A program made the translations under genes and the position numbers. The notes below the pieces were generated by a model. The model had not been told where the DNA came from. It did not search any database and saw nothing but the letters and a program-made list of their open reading frames with translations. Of a stretch of DNA of 64,000 nucleotides, positions 18,931 through 26,997 are shown piece by piece. The stretch covers positions 62,001 through 126,000 of the forward strand of contig JAXMDB010000010.1 of the NCBI GenBank assembly GCA_046348995.1, given 5' to 3'. Source of the DNA: JANNSX01 sp046348995. GTDB taxonomy: Bacteria > Pseudomonadota > Alphaproteobacteria > Rhizobiales > Hyphomicrobiaceae. The stretch's first letter is position 1. The number at the start of each line of letters is the position of its first letter.

Positions 18931-19584
18931 CTACCGCCCCAACACCACATGCGTCGCCATCGGCGTCGTGATCGTCTCGCGCACCCGGTAGCCGAGCTTC
19001 GGCAGATCGAGGCCGGCGAACAGGCTCTCGCCGGCGCCGAGCAGCACCGGCGACACCGCCAGATGCATCTCGTCGATGAGGCGGGCTTCAGCGTATTGGC
19101 GGATCGTCGCGACGCCGCCACCGAGGCGGACATCCTTATCTCCCGCCGCAGCCCGCGCCCGATCGAGCGCCGCCGCGATGCCGTCCGTGACGAAGTGGAA
19201 CGTCGTGCCCTCCATGACGAGCGGTGGGCGCGGATGGTGCGTCAGCACGAAGACCTGACAATGATACGGCGGCTCCTCGCCCCACCAGCCACGCCAGCTC
19301 TCGTCGGGCCAGGGGCCGCGCACCGGCCCGAACATGTTGCGGCCTAGGATCCAGGCGCCGATGTTCTCGAAGCCACGCGCCGCCATGTCGTCGTCGGGCC
19401 CGGTCGCGCCGCCCTCCTGGCCGAACAGCCTCTTGAACGTGCGCGTCCCGATGAGCCATCCGTGCAGCGCCTCGCCCCCAACACCGAGCGGACTCTGCAA
19501 ATTCTGATCCGGCCCCGCGCCGTAGCCGTCGAGCGAGACGGCGAACGATCGGACGACGAGCTTGGCTATGGGTGTTGTGGACAT
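18931..19584 (-). CDS. Dihydrofolate reductase family (RibD C-terminal-like) protein
   Basis: 217 residues with the RibD C-terminal/DHFR fold: SFAVSLDGYGAG at the N-terminus, ILGRNMFGPVRGPW, and DVRLGGGVATIRQYAEARLIDEMHLAVSPVLLGAGESLF. Stand-alone members reduce unknown substrates with NADPH. It runs convergently with nfeD, 3 bp apart, without a terminator between them. Confidence 0.88.
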   Translation of the reverse strand: MSTTPIAKLVVRSFAVSLDGYGAGPDQNLQSPLGVGGEALHGWLIGTRTFKRLFGQEGGATGPDDDMAARGFENIGAWILGRNMFGPVRGPWPDESWRGWWGEEPPYHCQVFVLTHHPRPPLVMEGTTFHFVTDGIAAALDRARAAAGDKDVRLGGGVATIRQYAEARLIDEMHLAVSPVLLGAGESLFAGLDLPKLGYRVRETITTPMATHVVLGR

Positions 19585-19642
19585 GCGGTCATGCTAACAA
19601 AGCCGGCGTAACGCCTCAATTGGCCCGGAAGCCCGAGATCGG

Positions 19643-20101
19643 ATGCCACTTTTCCAACTCCACGACATGCTACGGACACGCCGCTCCGCCAGCGGCCTGA
19701 CCGCGCAACGGCTCGCTCACATCCTCGGTCTCTCCGCAATGAGCCTCTACGACCTCGAGACCCACGAGGACGAATGGCGCACCGTCACGCCGTTCGCGAC
19801 CGTCATGACGGCCTGCCGGCTGCTCGACATCGATCTCATCGCCTACATTCCGGCGTCCGATTGCGAGCGCATCGTCGCGCGCCGCACAGCTGGCGAGACG
19901 GTCAAGCTCTTGCGTGAGGCGCGCGGGCTGACGCTGGAGACCTTCGCCAATCGGGTCGGCATCGAGACGCCGGGCGCCGCCGCGTTCGAGATCGGCGATT
20001 GCCTAACCCTCTGGCCCTACGACGTCATCGCGTCCGTCACCGATGCACTCGACATCGATTGCCGCTCCTTCGTCGAGAAGACAATGTGGACCAGCGCCTA
20101 A
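19643..20101 (+). CDS. Protein with two tandem Cro/CI-like HTH halves
   Basis: 152 residues, no known name. Two internally similar segments (about 6-68 and 82-145) each look like an XRE helix-turn-helix: LTAQRLAHILGLSAMSLYDLE and LTLETFANRVGIETPGAAAFE, each followed by a LDID motif. This suggests an ancient duplication giving a single-chain DNA-binding dimer. It starts 59 bp from the divergent RibD-like gene. Targets unknown. Confidence 0.7.
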   Translation: MPLFQLHDMLRTRRSASGLTAQRLAHILGLSAMSLYDLETHEDEWRTVTPFATVMTACRLLDIDLIAYIPASDCERIVARRTAGETVKLLREARGLTLETFANRVGIETPGAAAFEIGDCLTLWPYDVIASVTDALDIDCRSFVEKTMWTSA

Positions 20102-20155
20102 GCTGCCTCGCCGGATGCCGCTTGCGGCGGCCAATCGCTGGGGCAACGGCTGCGC

Positions 20156-21154
20156 CTACTCGATGACCTCGTCGGCTCTCAGCAGCACGGCGTTCGGAAT
20201 TTCGATACCGAGCGCCTTGCCCGTCACGACGTTCACAACGAGCTCATAGGTCGAGGGCCGCAAGACCGGAAGCTCGGCCGTCTTCGCACCCCGCACGATG
20301 CGCGCCGCGTAGACGCCGGCCTGCCGGTAGGCGGTGGCGAAGCTCGCACCGTAGCTGATCAAGCCGCCGTCGGTCACGTAATCCTTCTGATCGTAGACGG
20401 CCGGCAGACGATGCGCGGCCGCGAATGCGATGATCTTCTTGCGCTGGCTGGTCTGCATCGGGCTGCCGCCGACCAACAGCGCATCGGCCTTCGCCGCGAC
20501 GATCCCGGCGAATGTCGCCTCGAGCGCCTCTGGCTTGGCGGCCTCTGCCGCGACGATCTCGATGCCCAGAGGACGCAGCAGCGTTTCGGCCCCTTCCCGC
20601 GCCGGGTCCGAGCCCGCATAGTTGGGGTCCAGGAGCAGCGCAATCCGCTTCGCTGAGGGAGCGATCTCCATCAGCAGCTCGGCGCGCTTGGCCGCGAGCT
20701 GTCCGCCGCCATAGAACGTCACGCCGGTGATGTTGCCCGACGGCGAAGCCAGATTGTCGACCATCCCGGCCGCGATCGGATCCTCCGCCAGCACGAACAC
20801 CATGGGCACACGGTCGGAGTGCGCTCTCACCGCCTCGATGGCGAGACTGTTGCCGACGATCACGGCGGCGCCGCTTTCGACGATCGCCTCAGCCATCGCA
20901 GGCAGGCGGTCGAGCTTGTTGTCGCCCCAATGATAGGCGATGTCGACGCTTTCACCCTCGACGAGTCCCTCCTCCGCGACACCGGCGCGGAACGCCTCGA
21001 CGATGTGCGCGAACGGCCCCGCGGGAGAGCTTCGGAAAAAGGCGATCACCGGCCGATCGCCGCCCGCGTTCGCGTGCTCCGGACTCGCGATGAAGGCCGT
21101 GAGGCCACCCACGCCTGCGAGGACCATCCGGCGGCTCGGTCTCGATGGCACCAT
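20156..21154 (-). CDS. ABC transporter substrate-binding protein (TrpX/DUF534-like)
   Basis: 332 residues. The start was moved to Met at MVPSRPSRRMVLAG, which has GAGGAG about 10 nt upstream; the much longer open frame upstream lacks homology-like features. The N-terminus SRRMVLAGVGGL has a twin-arginine-like look. The body (FVLAEDPIAAGMVDNLASPSGNITGVT, LLLDPNYAGSDPAREGAETLLRP, YGASFATAYRQAGVYAARIVRGA) is the PF04392-type periplasmic binding fold. No permease or ATPase gene is adjacent, so it is an orphan component. Confidence 0.87.
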   Translation of the reverse strand: MVPSRPSRRMVLAGVGGLTAFIASPEHANAGGDRPVIAFFRSSPAGPFAHIVEAFRAGVAEEGLVEGESVDIAYHWGDNKLDRLPAMAEAIVESGAAVIVGNSLAIEAVRAHSDRVPMVFVLAEDPIAAGMVDNLASPSGNITGVTFYGGGQLAAKRAELLMEIAPSAKRIALLLDPNYAGSDPAREGAETLLRPLGIEIVAAEAAKPEALEATFAGIVAAKADALLVGGSPMQTSQRKKIIAFAAAHRLPAVYDQKDYVTDGGLISYGASFATAYRQAGVYAARIVRGAKTAELPVLRPSTYELVVNVVTGKALGIEIPNAVLLRADEVIE

Positions 21155-21306
21155 GCTCAATCGACGCTCCTCGAACGCATACGCGCGATCCCTCGATCGC
21201 ACTGCGTGGCAGGCTAACACGGTCCGCCCGAAATGTGTCCCCCTTGCCTTGACGTCACCGCCTCGGGCCCTAGAGTCGGGGCAACGTTGGGGACCGACAC
21301 GACCAG

Positions 21307-22362
21307 ATGACCAGCCGCACGCCACATCGCTTCTTTGCGCCGCTCGCCATCGGTGCGCCCGCACCGGTGCGCGAGCGACCGGCGCGCCTCGAGCGCATGA
21401 TCCATTTCGTGCCGCCACACCTGGAAAAGATTCGCGCCAAGCTCGGCGAGCTGATCCCCACCGTCGACGTCGTGCTCGGTAATCTCGAAGACGCAATTCC
21501 GGCCGACGCCAAGGACGCCGCACGGCAGGGCGTCGTCGCCATGGCCAACGCGCACGACTTCGGCGCGACCGGTTTCTGGATCCGCATGAACGCGCTGAAC
21601 TCGCCCTGGGCGCTGGATGATCTCATGACGATCATCCCAGCCTCCGGGCACAAGCTCGATGTCGTCATGTTGCCCAAGGTCGAGGGACCGTGGGACATCC
21701 ACTATCTCGATCAGCTGCTGGCGCAGCTCGAGGCCAAGCATCAGATCAAGCGGCCGATTGGGATTCACGCCCTGCTCGAAACCGCCGAGGGCGTCGCCAA
21801 TGTCGAGGCGATCGCCGGCGCGTCTCCTCGCATGCATGGCATGAGCTTGGGGCCGGCCGATCTCGCGGCCTCCCGTGCCATGAAGACGACGCGCGTCGGC
21901 GGCGGCCATCCGGGCTACGGCGTGCTCGCCGATCCCGATCCGGCGAACGCTACCGCCGCGCGCGCCTTCATGCAGCAGGATCTGTGGCACTACACCGTCG
22001 CCCGCATGGTGGATGCCTGCGCGACCTACGGCCTGAAACCCTTCTACGGTCCGTTCGGCGACTTCTCGGACGCTGCCGCCTGCGAGGCGCAATTCCGCAA
22101 CGCTTTCCTGATGGGCTGCGCCGGCGCCTGGACGCTGCACCCATCGCAGATCGACATCGCCAAGCGGGTGTTCTCGCCGGATGTGGCCGAGGTCAAGTTC
22201 GCCAAGCGCATCCTCGACGCCATGCCCGACGGCACGGGCGCCGTGATGATCGACGGCAAGATGCAGGACGACGCCACCTGGAAACAGGCGAAGGTGGTGG
22301 TGGATCTGGCGCGCGAGGTCGCCAAGCGCGATCCCAAGCGTGCCGCGGACTATGGACTTTAG
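21307..22362 (+). CDS. HpcH/HpaI family CoA-ester lyase (malyl-CoA/beta-methylmalyl-CoA lyase type)
   Basis: 351 residues. The CitE-like TIM barrel with LGNLEDAIPADAKDAAR, LDVVMLPKVEGPWDI (metal ligand Glu), GIHALLETAEGV and GCAGAWTLHPSQI is that of L-malyl-CoA/beta-methylmalyl-CoA lyase. Such enzymes cleave malyl-CoA to acetyl-CoA and glyoxylate, or methylmalyl-CoA to propionyl-CoA and glyoxylate. Together with mutAB in this window this fits ethylmalonyl-CoA pathway or serine-cycle metabolism, an inference. Exact substrate within the family is uncertain. Confidence 0.88.
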   Translation: MTSRTPHRFFAPLAIGAPAPVRERPARLERMIHFVPPHLEKIRAKLGELIPTVDVVLGNLEDAIPADAKDAARQGVVAMANAHDFGATGFWIRMNALNSPWALDDLMTIIPASGHKLDVVMLPKVEGPWDIHYLDQLLAQLEAKHQIKRPIGIHALLETAEGVANVEAIAGASPRMHGMSLGPADLAASRAMKTTRVGGGHPGYGVLADPDPANATAARAFMQQDLWHYTVARMVDACATYGLKPFYGPFGDFSDAAACEAQFRNAFLMGCAGAWTLHPSQIDIAKRVFSPDVAEVKFAKRILDAMPDGTGAVMIDGKMQDDATWKQAKVVVDLAREVAKRDPKRAADYGL

Positions 22363-22521
22363 TTTGGCTACGAGCTTGCGCGCGCGTGTCGCGCGGGCTC
22401 GTCACATGGGCGCCTCTTTGTCGGGGGCACTCGGGCGGCGCACGAAGCGCTTCGAAGCGGCGAGGGTATGCGCTGCTCGGACAACGCGGCGTGCGGGTGA
22501 GAGTGAAGAAGGTGAGATGAC

Positions 22522-23094
22522 ATGACGGACGACAGCAAACCTGCGGCGAAGCGCCGGATCGTGACGGTGAAGGTGACGCCGGCGCGGACAAAGGCCGGCG
22601 CAGCGAACGCAGCAGAGGCTTCGGCGAAGCCCAGCCCCGTGCGCTCGGCGGTCGCGGGCGTGGCGCGCAAGCTCGCCGAGCAGCTGCCGCCCCGCGTCGA
22701 GGTCAAGGGCGAGAAGCCGCCGGCGAAGGCTGAGAAGCGGGTGCGGGCACGCGCCGAGACGCCGTCGCGTCAGCGCGCCGCGCAATATGGCCTGGGCGAT
22801 GTCGTCAAGCACCGCGTCTACGGCTTCCGCGGCGTCGTATTCGACATCGATCCGGTGTTCGCCAACACCGAGGAGTGGTGGCAGTCGATCCCCGAGGACA
22901 TCCGCCCCAGGAAGGACCAGCCCTTCTACCACCTGCTCGCCGAGAACGCCGAGACCGAGTACATCGCGTATGTGAGCGAGCAGAACCTCGTCCCCGACAC
23001 CTCCGGCAAGCCGCTCCGGCATCCGCAAGTGAAGCAGCTGTTCAAGGCGGGGAGAGACGGTGTGTTGAGGCCGGTGTTTTTGGAGAGGCATTAG
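22522..23094 (+). CDS. hspQ: HspQ-type heat shock protein with long N-terminal extension
   Basis: 190 residues. The C-terminal part (about 90-190) is the YccV/HspQ small barrel: YGLGDVVKHRVYGFRGVVFDIDP and RPRKDQPFYHLLAENAETEYIAYVSEQNLVPD. E. coli HspQ (about 105 residues) binds hemimethylated DNA and promotes Lon specificity. The first ~85 residues are Lys/Ala/Pro/Arg-rich and probably disordered, roughly doubling the usual length. A GGTGAGATGA context precedes the ATG. Confidence 0.88.
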   Translation: MTDDSKPAAKRRIVTVKVTPARTKAGAANAAEASAKPSPVRSAVAGVARKLAEQLPPRVEVKGEKPPAKAEKRVRARAETPSRQRAAQYGLGDVVKHRVYGFRGVVFDIDPVFANTEEWWQSIPEDIRPRKDQPFYHLLAENAETEYIAYVSEQNLVPDTSGKPLRHPQVKQLFKAGRDGVLRPVFLERH

Positions 23095-23123
23095 ACTGAG
23101 TTGCGACGGATTGGCTTGCACGC

Positions 23124-24026
23124 ATGAGTTACTGCGTTTTCATGCATCGAGCTGACTCGATTTACGACGACAGCCCTGCGGAGCAATACCAGTTCCCAAA
23201 GCAGTACCTGAGCCGGGCCAGCGGCAGCGTTGGCGATTGGGTTGTCTACCTTGAACCCACGAAAGTTCCGGAAACGCGCGGCTATTTTGCGATTGCGCGA
23301 GTGGGTGAGATTATTCCTGATCCCAAAGCTCCCAACATGTATCTGGCACTCATAGAACCTGGGTCGTATTTAGAGTTTTCGCACCATGTCCCGTTCAACG
23401 GAGTTGAGGGTCTACCTGAGCGCGGCCTGCTAAATGAGCGTGGCAAGCTTTCAGGACGAGCACAGTCCGCAGTTCGCCCAATATCTGCCGATGATTTCCG
23501 ACGAATCGTTGAACACGGCGTTGACGACCAGGAGCCTGTTCTACCTCGCCTCGAGGTTCACAAAATCACGCCAGGCTTTGAGGAGGACGAACAATCGCCT
23601 TTCCTGTCTGAGCAACTCCGAGACCGAGTGCAACAACTCACATCACGGGTAGTGCGCGATCGTGTGTTTCGCAGAATCATACTTCGCGCTTATGATCAGC
23701 GTTGCGCGATCTCAGGGTTGAAATTCATCAACGGTGGCGGTCGTGCGGAGGTGGATGCAGCTCATATACGTCCCGTACAGCAGAACGGCCCCGACACCGT
23801 TCACAATGGCTTAGCTCTATCCGGGACCGCCCATTGGATGTTCGACCGTGGCCTCATCAGCCTTGCGGACGATCTTACAATCCTAGTCTCTCGTCATGTG
23901 AATGACGTTTCAAGCGTCCAAGAATTCATAAACTCAAGCGGGATGGCAATCTCGCCGGTCCGGGCTGCAGATCGGCCACATCCGCATTTCCTCGCCTGGC
24001 ACAGGGATAACTGCTTCAAACAGTAG
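23124..24026 (+). CDS. HNH endonuclease with PUA-like N-terminal domain
   Basis: 300 residues. The C-terminal half carries an HNH_2 nuclease signature: YDQRCAISGLKF, VDAAHIRPVQQNGPDTVHNGLALSGTAHWMFDRGLISL. The N-terminal half (about 1-130: YQFPKQYLSRASGSVGDWVVYLEP..GYFAIARVGEI) resembles the PUA/EVE-type readers of modified bases that often precede such nucleases; this part is tentative. The gene has visibly more A/T at third positions than its neighbours and lies beside a repeat-containing gap, pointing to horizontal arrival. A modified-DNA restriction role is plausible. No methylase is adjacent. Confidence 0.8.
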   Translation: MSYCVFMHRADSIYDDSPAEQYQFPKQYLSRASGSVGDWVVYLEPTKVPETRGYFAIARVGEIIPDPKAPNMYLALIEPGSYLEFSHHVPFNGVEGLPERGLLNERGKLSGRAQSAVRPISADDFRRIVEHGVDDQEPVLPRLEVHKITPGFEEDEQSPFLSEQLRDRVQQLTSRVVRDRVFRRIILRAYDQRCAISGLKFINGGGRAEVDAAHIRPVQQNGPDTVHNGLALSGTAHWMFDRGLISLADDLTILVSRHVNDVSSVQEFINSSGMAISPVRAADRPHPHFLAWHRDNCFKQ

Positions 24027-24262
24027 CGCACGATGGTCACACCGATTCCCACTCATGGCGCGTTCTGCTTTGCTGCAGCTTGGCCGATTGGAAGTCTGTA
24101 GAAAAGCCTGGCCTAACTATCTGCTATCCATCACCGTCACGGCCGCGCAGGCGGTCGCCTAGCCAAGTGTGTCTTGGCATGACGCTCCCGACCTCGACAG
24201 AATTCCGACCCACGGTCGCCCAGCCTAGCGGCAACATCCGTTCTCAATATTGATTGCCTGGG

Positions 24263-24280
24263 TGCCCGCCTTCGCGGGCA
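24263..24280. repeat. REP-like hairpin TGCCCGC-CTTC-GCGGGCA
   Basis: Perfect 7-bp stem with a CTTC loop in the context GGGTGCCCGCCTTCGCGGGC, a sequence type widely dispersed in alphaproteobacterial genomes. It lies 43 bp beyond the recG stop and could also end that transcript. Confidence 0.65.
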
Positions 24281-24322
24281 TGACAGTGGGGAAGGGGCTT
24301 GCGCTCCACTTCGATCGCGCCC

Positions 24323-26455
24323 CTACCCTCCCCGAAACAACCGCACCGCCTCGTCGCAATCGAACAGATACAGCAGCATCCGCAGCGCCTCGCCCCTTGG
24401 ACCCGTCAGCCTCGGGTCGCGGTCGAGGATCAGCCGGGCGTCGTCGCGGGCGATCCGGAGCAGGTCGGAGAAATTGGGCACGTTTGCGACGCGGAACTCT
24501 GGGACACCCGACTGGCGCGTGCCGAGCACCTCGCCGCCGCCGCGCAGGCGCAAGTCCTCCTCGGCGATCTGAAAGCCGTCCTCGGTCGCGCGCATCATCT
24601 CGAGCCGGGCCTTCGCCACCTCGCCGACCGGACCCTGGTATAGGAGAATGCAGCTCGACTGCCGGCTGCCGCGACCGACGCGTCCGCGCAACTGGTGCAA
24701 CTGCGCCAGGCCGAACCGCTCCGCGTGCTCGATCACCATCACGGAGGCGTTCGGCACGTTGACGCCGACCTCGATGACGGTCGTCGCGACGAGCAGCTTC
24801 AGGTCACCGCCCGAGAATGTCGCCATGACGCGGTCCTTCTCAGCCCCCGCCATCTGCCCGTGCACGACGCCGACCGAACCCTCGCCGAAATGCTGGCGCA
24901 GATGCGCGGCGCGCTCTTCCGCTGCGGCAAGCTCGCTTTTGCCCGTGTCCTCGACCAGTGGGCAGACCCAGTAGATCTGCGCGCCCTGCTGCAACGCGCG
25001 CTTCAGGCCGCCGATTACCTCCTCCATGCGCTCGGTCGGGATCGCGACCGTCGTCACGGGCTTGCGTCCCGCCGGCTTCTCGGTGAGCTTCGAGACGTCA
25101 AGGTCGCCGTAGTGGGTGAGCAAAAGCGTACGCGGGATCGGCGTTGCCGTCATGAAGAGGACATTGGCACCGTAGGGCCCGCCCTTGGCCTGCAAGGCGA
25201 GGCGCTGCTGCACGCCGAAGCGGTGCTGCTCGTCGATGACGGCGAGCGCCAGATCCTTGAATTGAACCTCGTCCTGGAACAGCGCATGCGTGCCGACGAG
25301 AATGTCGATCGCGCCCTCGGCGAGCCGCGCCAATGTCTCCTTGCGCGCCTTGCCCTTCTCGCGGCCGGTGAGGATGCCGACGCGCAGGCCGGCTTTCGTC
25401 GCGAGCGGCTCGATCGTCTCCATGTGCTGGCGGGCAAGCACCTCCGTCGGCGCCATGAGGGCCGCTTGCGCCCCGGCCTCGATCGCCTGCGCCATGGCCA
25501 TGAGCGCCACCACGGTCTTGCCCGAGCCGACGTCGCCTTGCAGCAGGCGCAACATGCGGTGCGGGGCTTCGAGATCGGCGGCAATCTCCGTGAGCGCGCT
25601 CTTCTGCGAGCCCGTCAGCGCAAACGGCAGCGCCGCCTCGATACGTGCGCGCACGCCGCCATCCCCGACGACGCTGCGTCCGCGCACGTTGCGCGACGCC
25701 TGCCGGACGAGGCCGAGCGCGAGTTGCCCGGCGAGCAACTCGTCGAAGGCAAGACGCCGCCAGAAGCGGCTCTGCGGCGTCACGTCACCGGGCTCGGAGG
25801 GGCGATGCAGGCCCGTCAACGCGGCCTTGAACGGCGGCGCCTGCTGCTCGGCGACGTAGGCCGGGTCAAGCCATTCCGGCAGCTCCGGAACGCGGTCGAG
25901 CGCGCGGCGAATGGCCTTCAGCACCGTCTTGCCCGAAAGCCCGGCCACCAACGGATAGACCGGCTCGAGCAGCGGCAGGCTCGCCGCATCGGCCTCGGCG
26001 ACGGCGTAGTCCGGATGCATCATCTGCAGCTTCTCGCCGTACTGCTCGATGCGCCCGCTGACGAGGCGCACCTCGCCCGCCGGCAGCATGCGCTCGACGA
26101 AGCGCGGATCGGCGTGAAAGAAGACGATGTCGAGGCGGGCGGTGTCGTCCTCGGCCTGGACGGTATAGGGCGCCTTGCTGTTGCGGGGCGGGGCGCGGTG
26201 CTTGAGGATGCGGACCTTGACGGTCGCGATCGTGCCGGGCACCGCTTGGGCGAGCACCGGTTGCGCCCGGCGATCGACGACGCCCGTCGGCATGTGCCAG
26301 AGCAGATCCATGATCCGGGGCTCGGCGACGGCGGCCGGGAGATTGAGCGCCTTCTTGACGAGGAGCAGCAGCTTAGGCCCGATGCCCTCGAGGCTCTGCA
26401 CGCTCGCAAAGACCGGACTCAGCGCGTCGGGACGGCCTGGCGATGAGGCGGACAT
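24323..26455 (-). CDS. recG: ATP-dependent DNA helicase RecG
   Basis: 710 residues, the family's usual length. Wedge/OB domain in the first ~230 residues, Walker A GDVGSGKT at about 306-313, DEQH box at about 405, SATPIPRTLLL, and the C-terminal RecG motifs RGRVGRGSRQS and LRLRGGGEVLGTRQSG. It remodels stalled replication forks and Holliday junctions. It is divergent from sdhE (gap of 121 bp), which shares the promoter region. Confidence 0.97.
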   Translation of the reverse strand: MSASSPGRPDALSPVFASVQSLEGIGPKLLLLVKKALNLPAAVAEPRIMDLLWHMPTGVVDRRAQPVLAQAVPGTIATVKVRILKHRAPPRNSKAPYTVQAEDDTARLDIVFFHADPRFVERMLPAGEVRLVSGRIEQYGEKLQMMHPDYAVAEADAASLPLLEPVYPLVAGLSGKTVLKAIRRALDRVPELPEWLDPAYVAEQQAPPFKAALTGLHRPSEPGDVTPQSRFWRRLAFDELLAGQLALGLVRQASRNVRGRSVVGDGGVRARIEAALPFALTGSQKSALTEIAADLEAPHRMLRLLQGDVGSGKTVVALMAMAQAIEAGAQAALMAPTEVLARQHMETIEPLATKAGLRVGILTGREKGKARKETLARLAEGAIDILVGTHALFQDEVQFKDLALAVIDEQHRFGVQQRLALQAKGGPYGANVLFMTATPIPRTLLLTHYGDLDVSKLTEKPAGRKPVTTVAIPTERMEEVIGGLKRALQQGAQIYWVCPLVEDTGKSELAAAEERAAHLRQHFGEGSVGVVHGQMAGAEKDRVMATFSGGDLKLLVATTVIEVGVNVPNASVMVIEHAERFGLAQLHQLRGRVGRGSRQSSCILLYQGPVGEVAKARLEMMRATEDGFQIAEEDLRLRGGGEVLGTRQSGVPEFRVANVPNFSDLLRIARDDARLILDRDPRLTGPRGEALRMLLYLFDCDEAVRLFRGG

Positions 26456-26576
26456 GGCGAGCGCACGATCTCTGCGGGGGCCGGGCAGCTGACAGCAGCG
26501 CGCCCGGGGGCTATAGGACGGCCCCGACCCTGACGAGCGCGCTCCCGCGCGTCAAGACGAAGCGAAGGCCTATCCC

Positions 26577-26843
26577 ATGGCGAGCGAGGACCCGGAGACG
26601 CGGTTGAAGCGATTGCTCTATCGCGCACGGCATCGCGGCACCAAGGAGATGGACTGGCTGCTCGGGCGTTATGCGGAGGCGAAGCTTCGTCAGATGACAG
26701 CGGCCGAGGTCGATCTGTTCGAGGCGCTGTGTGCGTTGCCCGATCCGGACGTGCAGGATTGGATTCTCGCCGCTGGCGCGGTGATCGAGCCGGCGTACGC
26801 GGCGCTCATTGGCGATCTGCGCCGGTATCATGGATTGGGGTGA
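26577..26843 (+). CDS. sdhE: Succinate dehydrogenase assembly factor SdhE
   Basis: 88 residues. RLLYRARHRGTKEMDWLLGRYA contains the RGxxEMDxLLG motif of SdhE/Sdh5 (DUF339), which promotes covalent FAD attachment to SdhA. Its position between recG and mfd is typical in alphaproteobacteria. A two-arm repeat lies between it and mfd. Confidence 0.95.
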   Translation: MASEDPETRLKRLLYRARHRGTKEMDWLLGRYAEAKLRQMTAAEVDLFEALCALPDPDVQDWILAAGAVIEPAYAALIGDLRRYHGLG

Positions 26844-26892
26844 GAGATGACTCTATCAGCTTCGGTGCAGCGCGATTGGCATCGTCCTCTTG

Positions 26893-26978
26893 TAGGGGCG
26901 ACCGGCGGTCGCCCGCCTCTTGCCGCAGCCATTTCCTCCCGGTCGCGGATAGCCGGGCGACCGCCGGTCGCCCCTACA
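26893..26978. repeat. Pair of inverted REP-like elements between sdhE and mfd
   Basis: Two 24-bp arms (26893-26916 and 26955-26978) are exact reverse complements. Each arm is itself a hairpin: GGGCGACC-GGC-GGTCGCCC, with a GTAG-type tip. A 38-bp spacer separates them, a BIME-like arrangement. A related copy lies at 56861-56885 at the end of purK. No protein fits here. Confidence 0.85.
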
Positions 26979-26997
26979 CGGTTGCGGCCGGCACCCC

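Noticed and set aside
20156..21523. Long N-terminal extension of the ABC substrate-binding protein
   Set aside because: The upstream residues are Arg-rich noise; a signal-peptide start at 21154 with GAGGAG fits the family.
24695..26446. 583-codon open frame on the plus strand opposite recG
   Set aside because: Shadow of RecG; Arg/His-rich nonsense composition.
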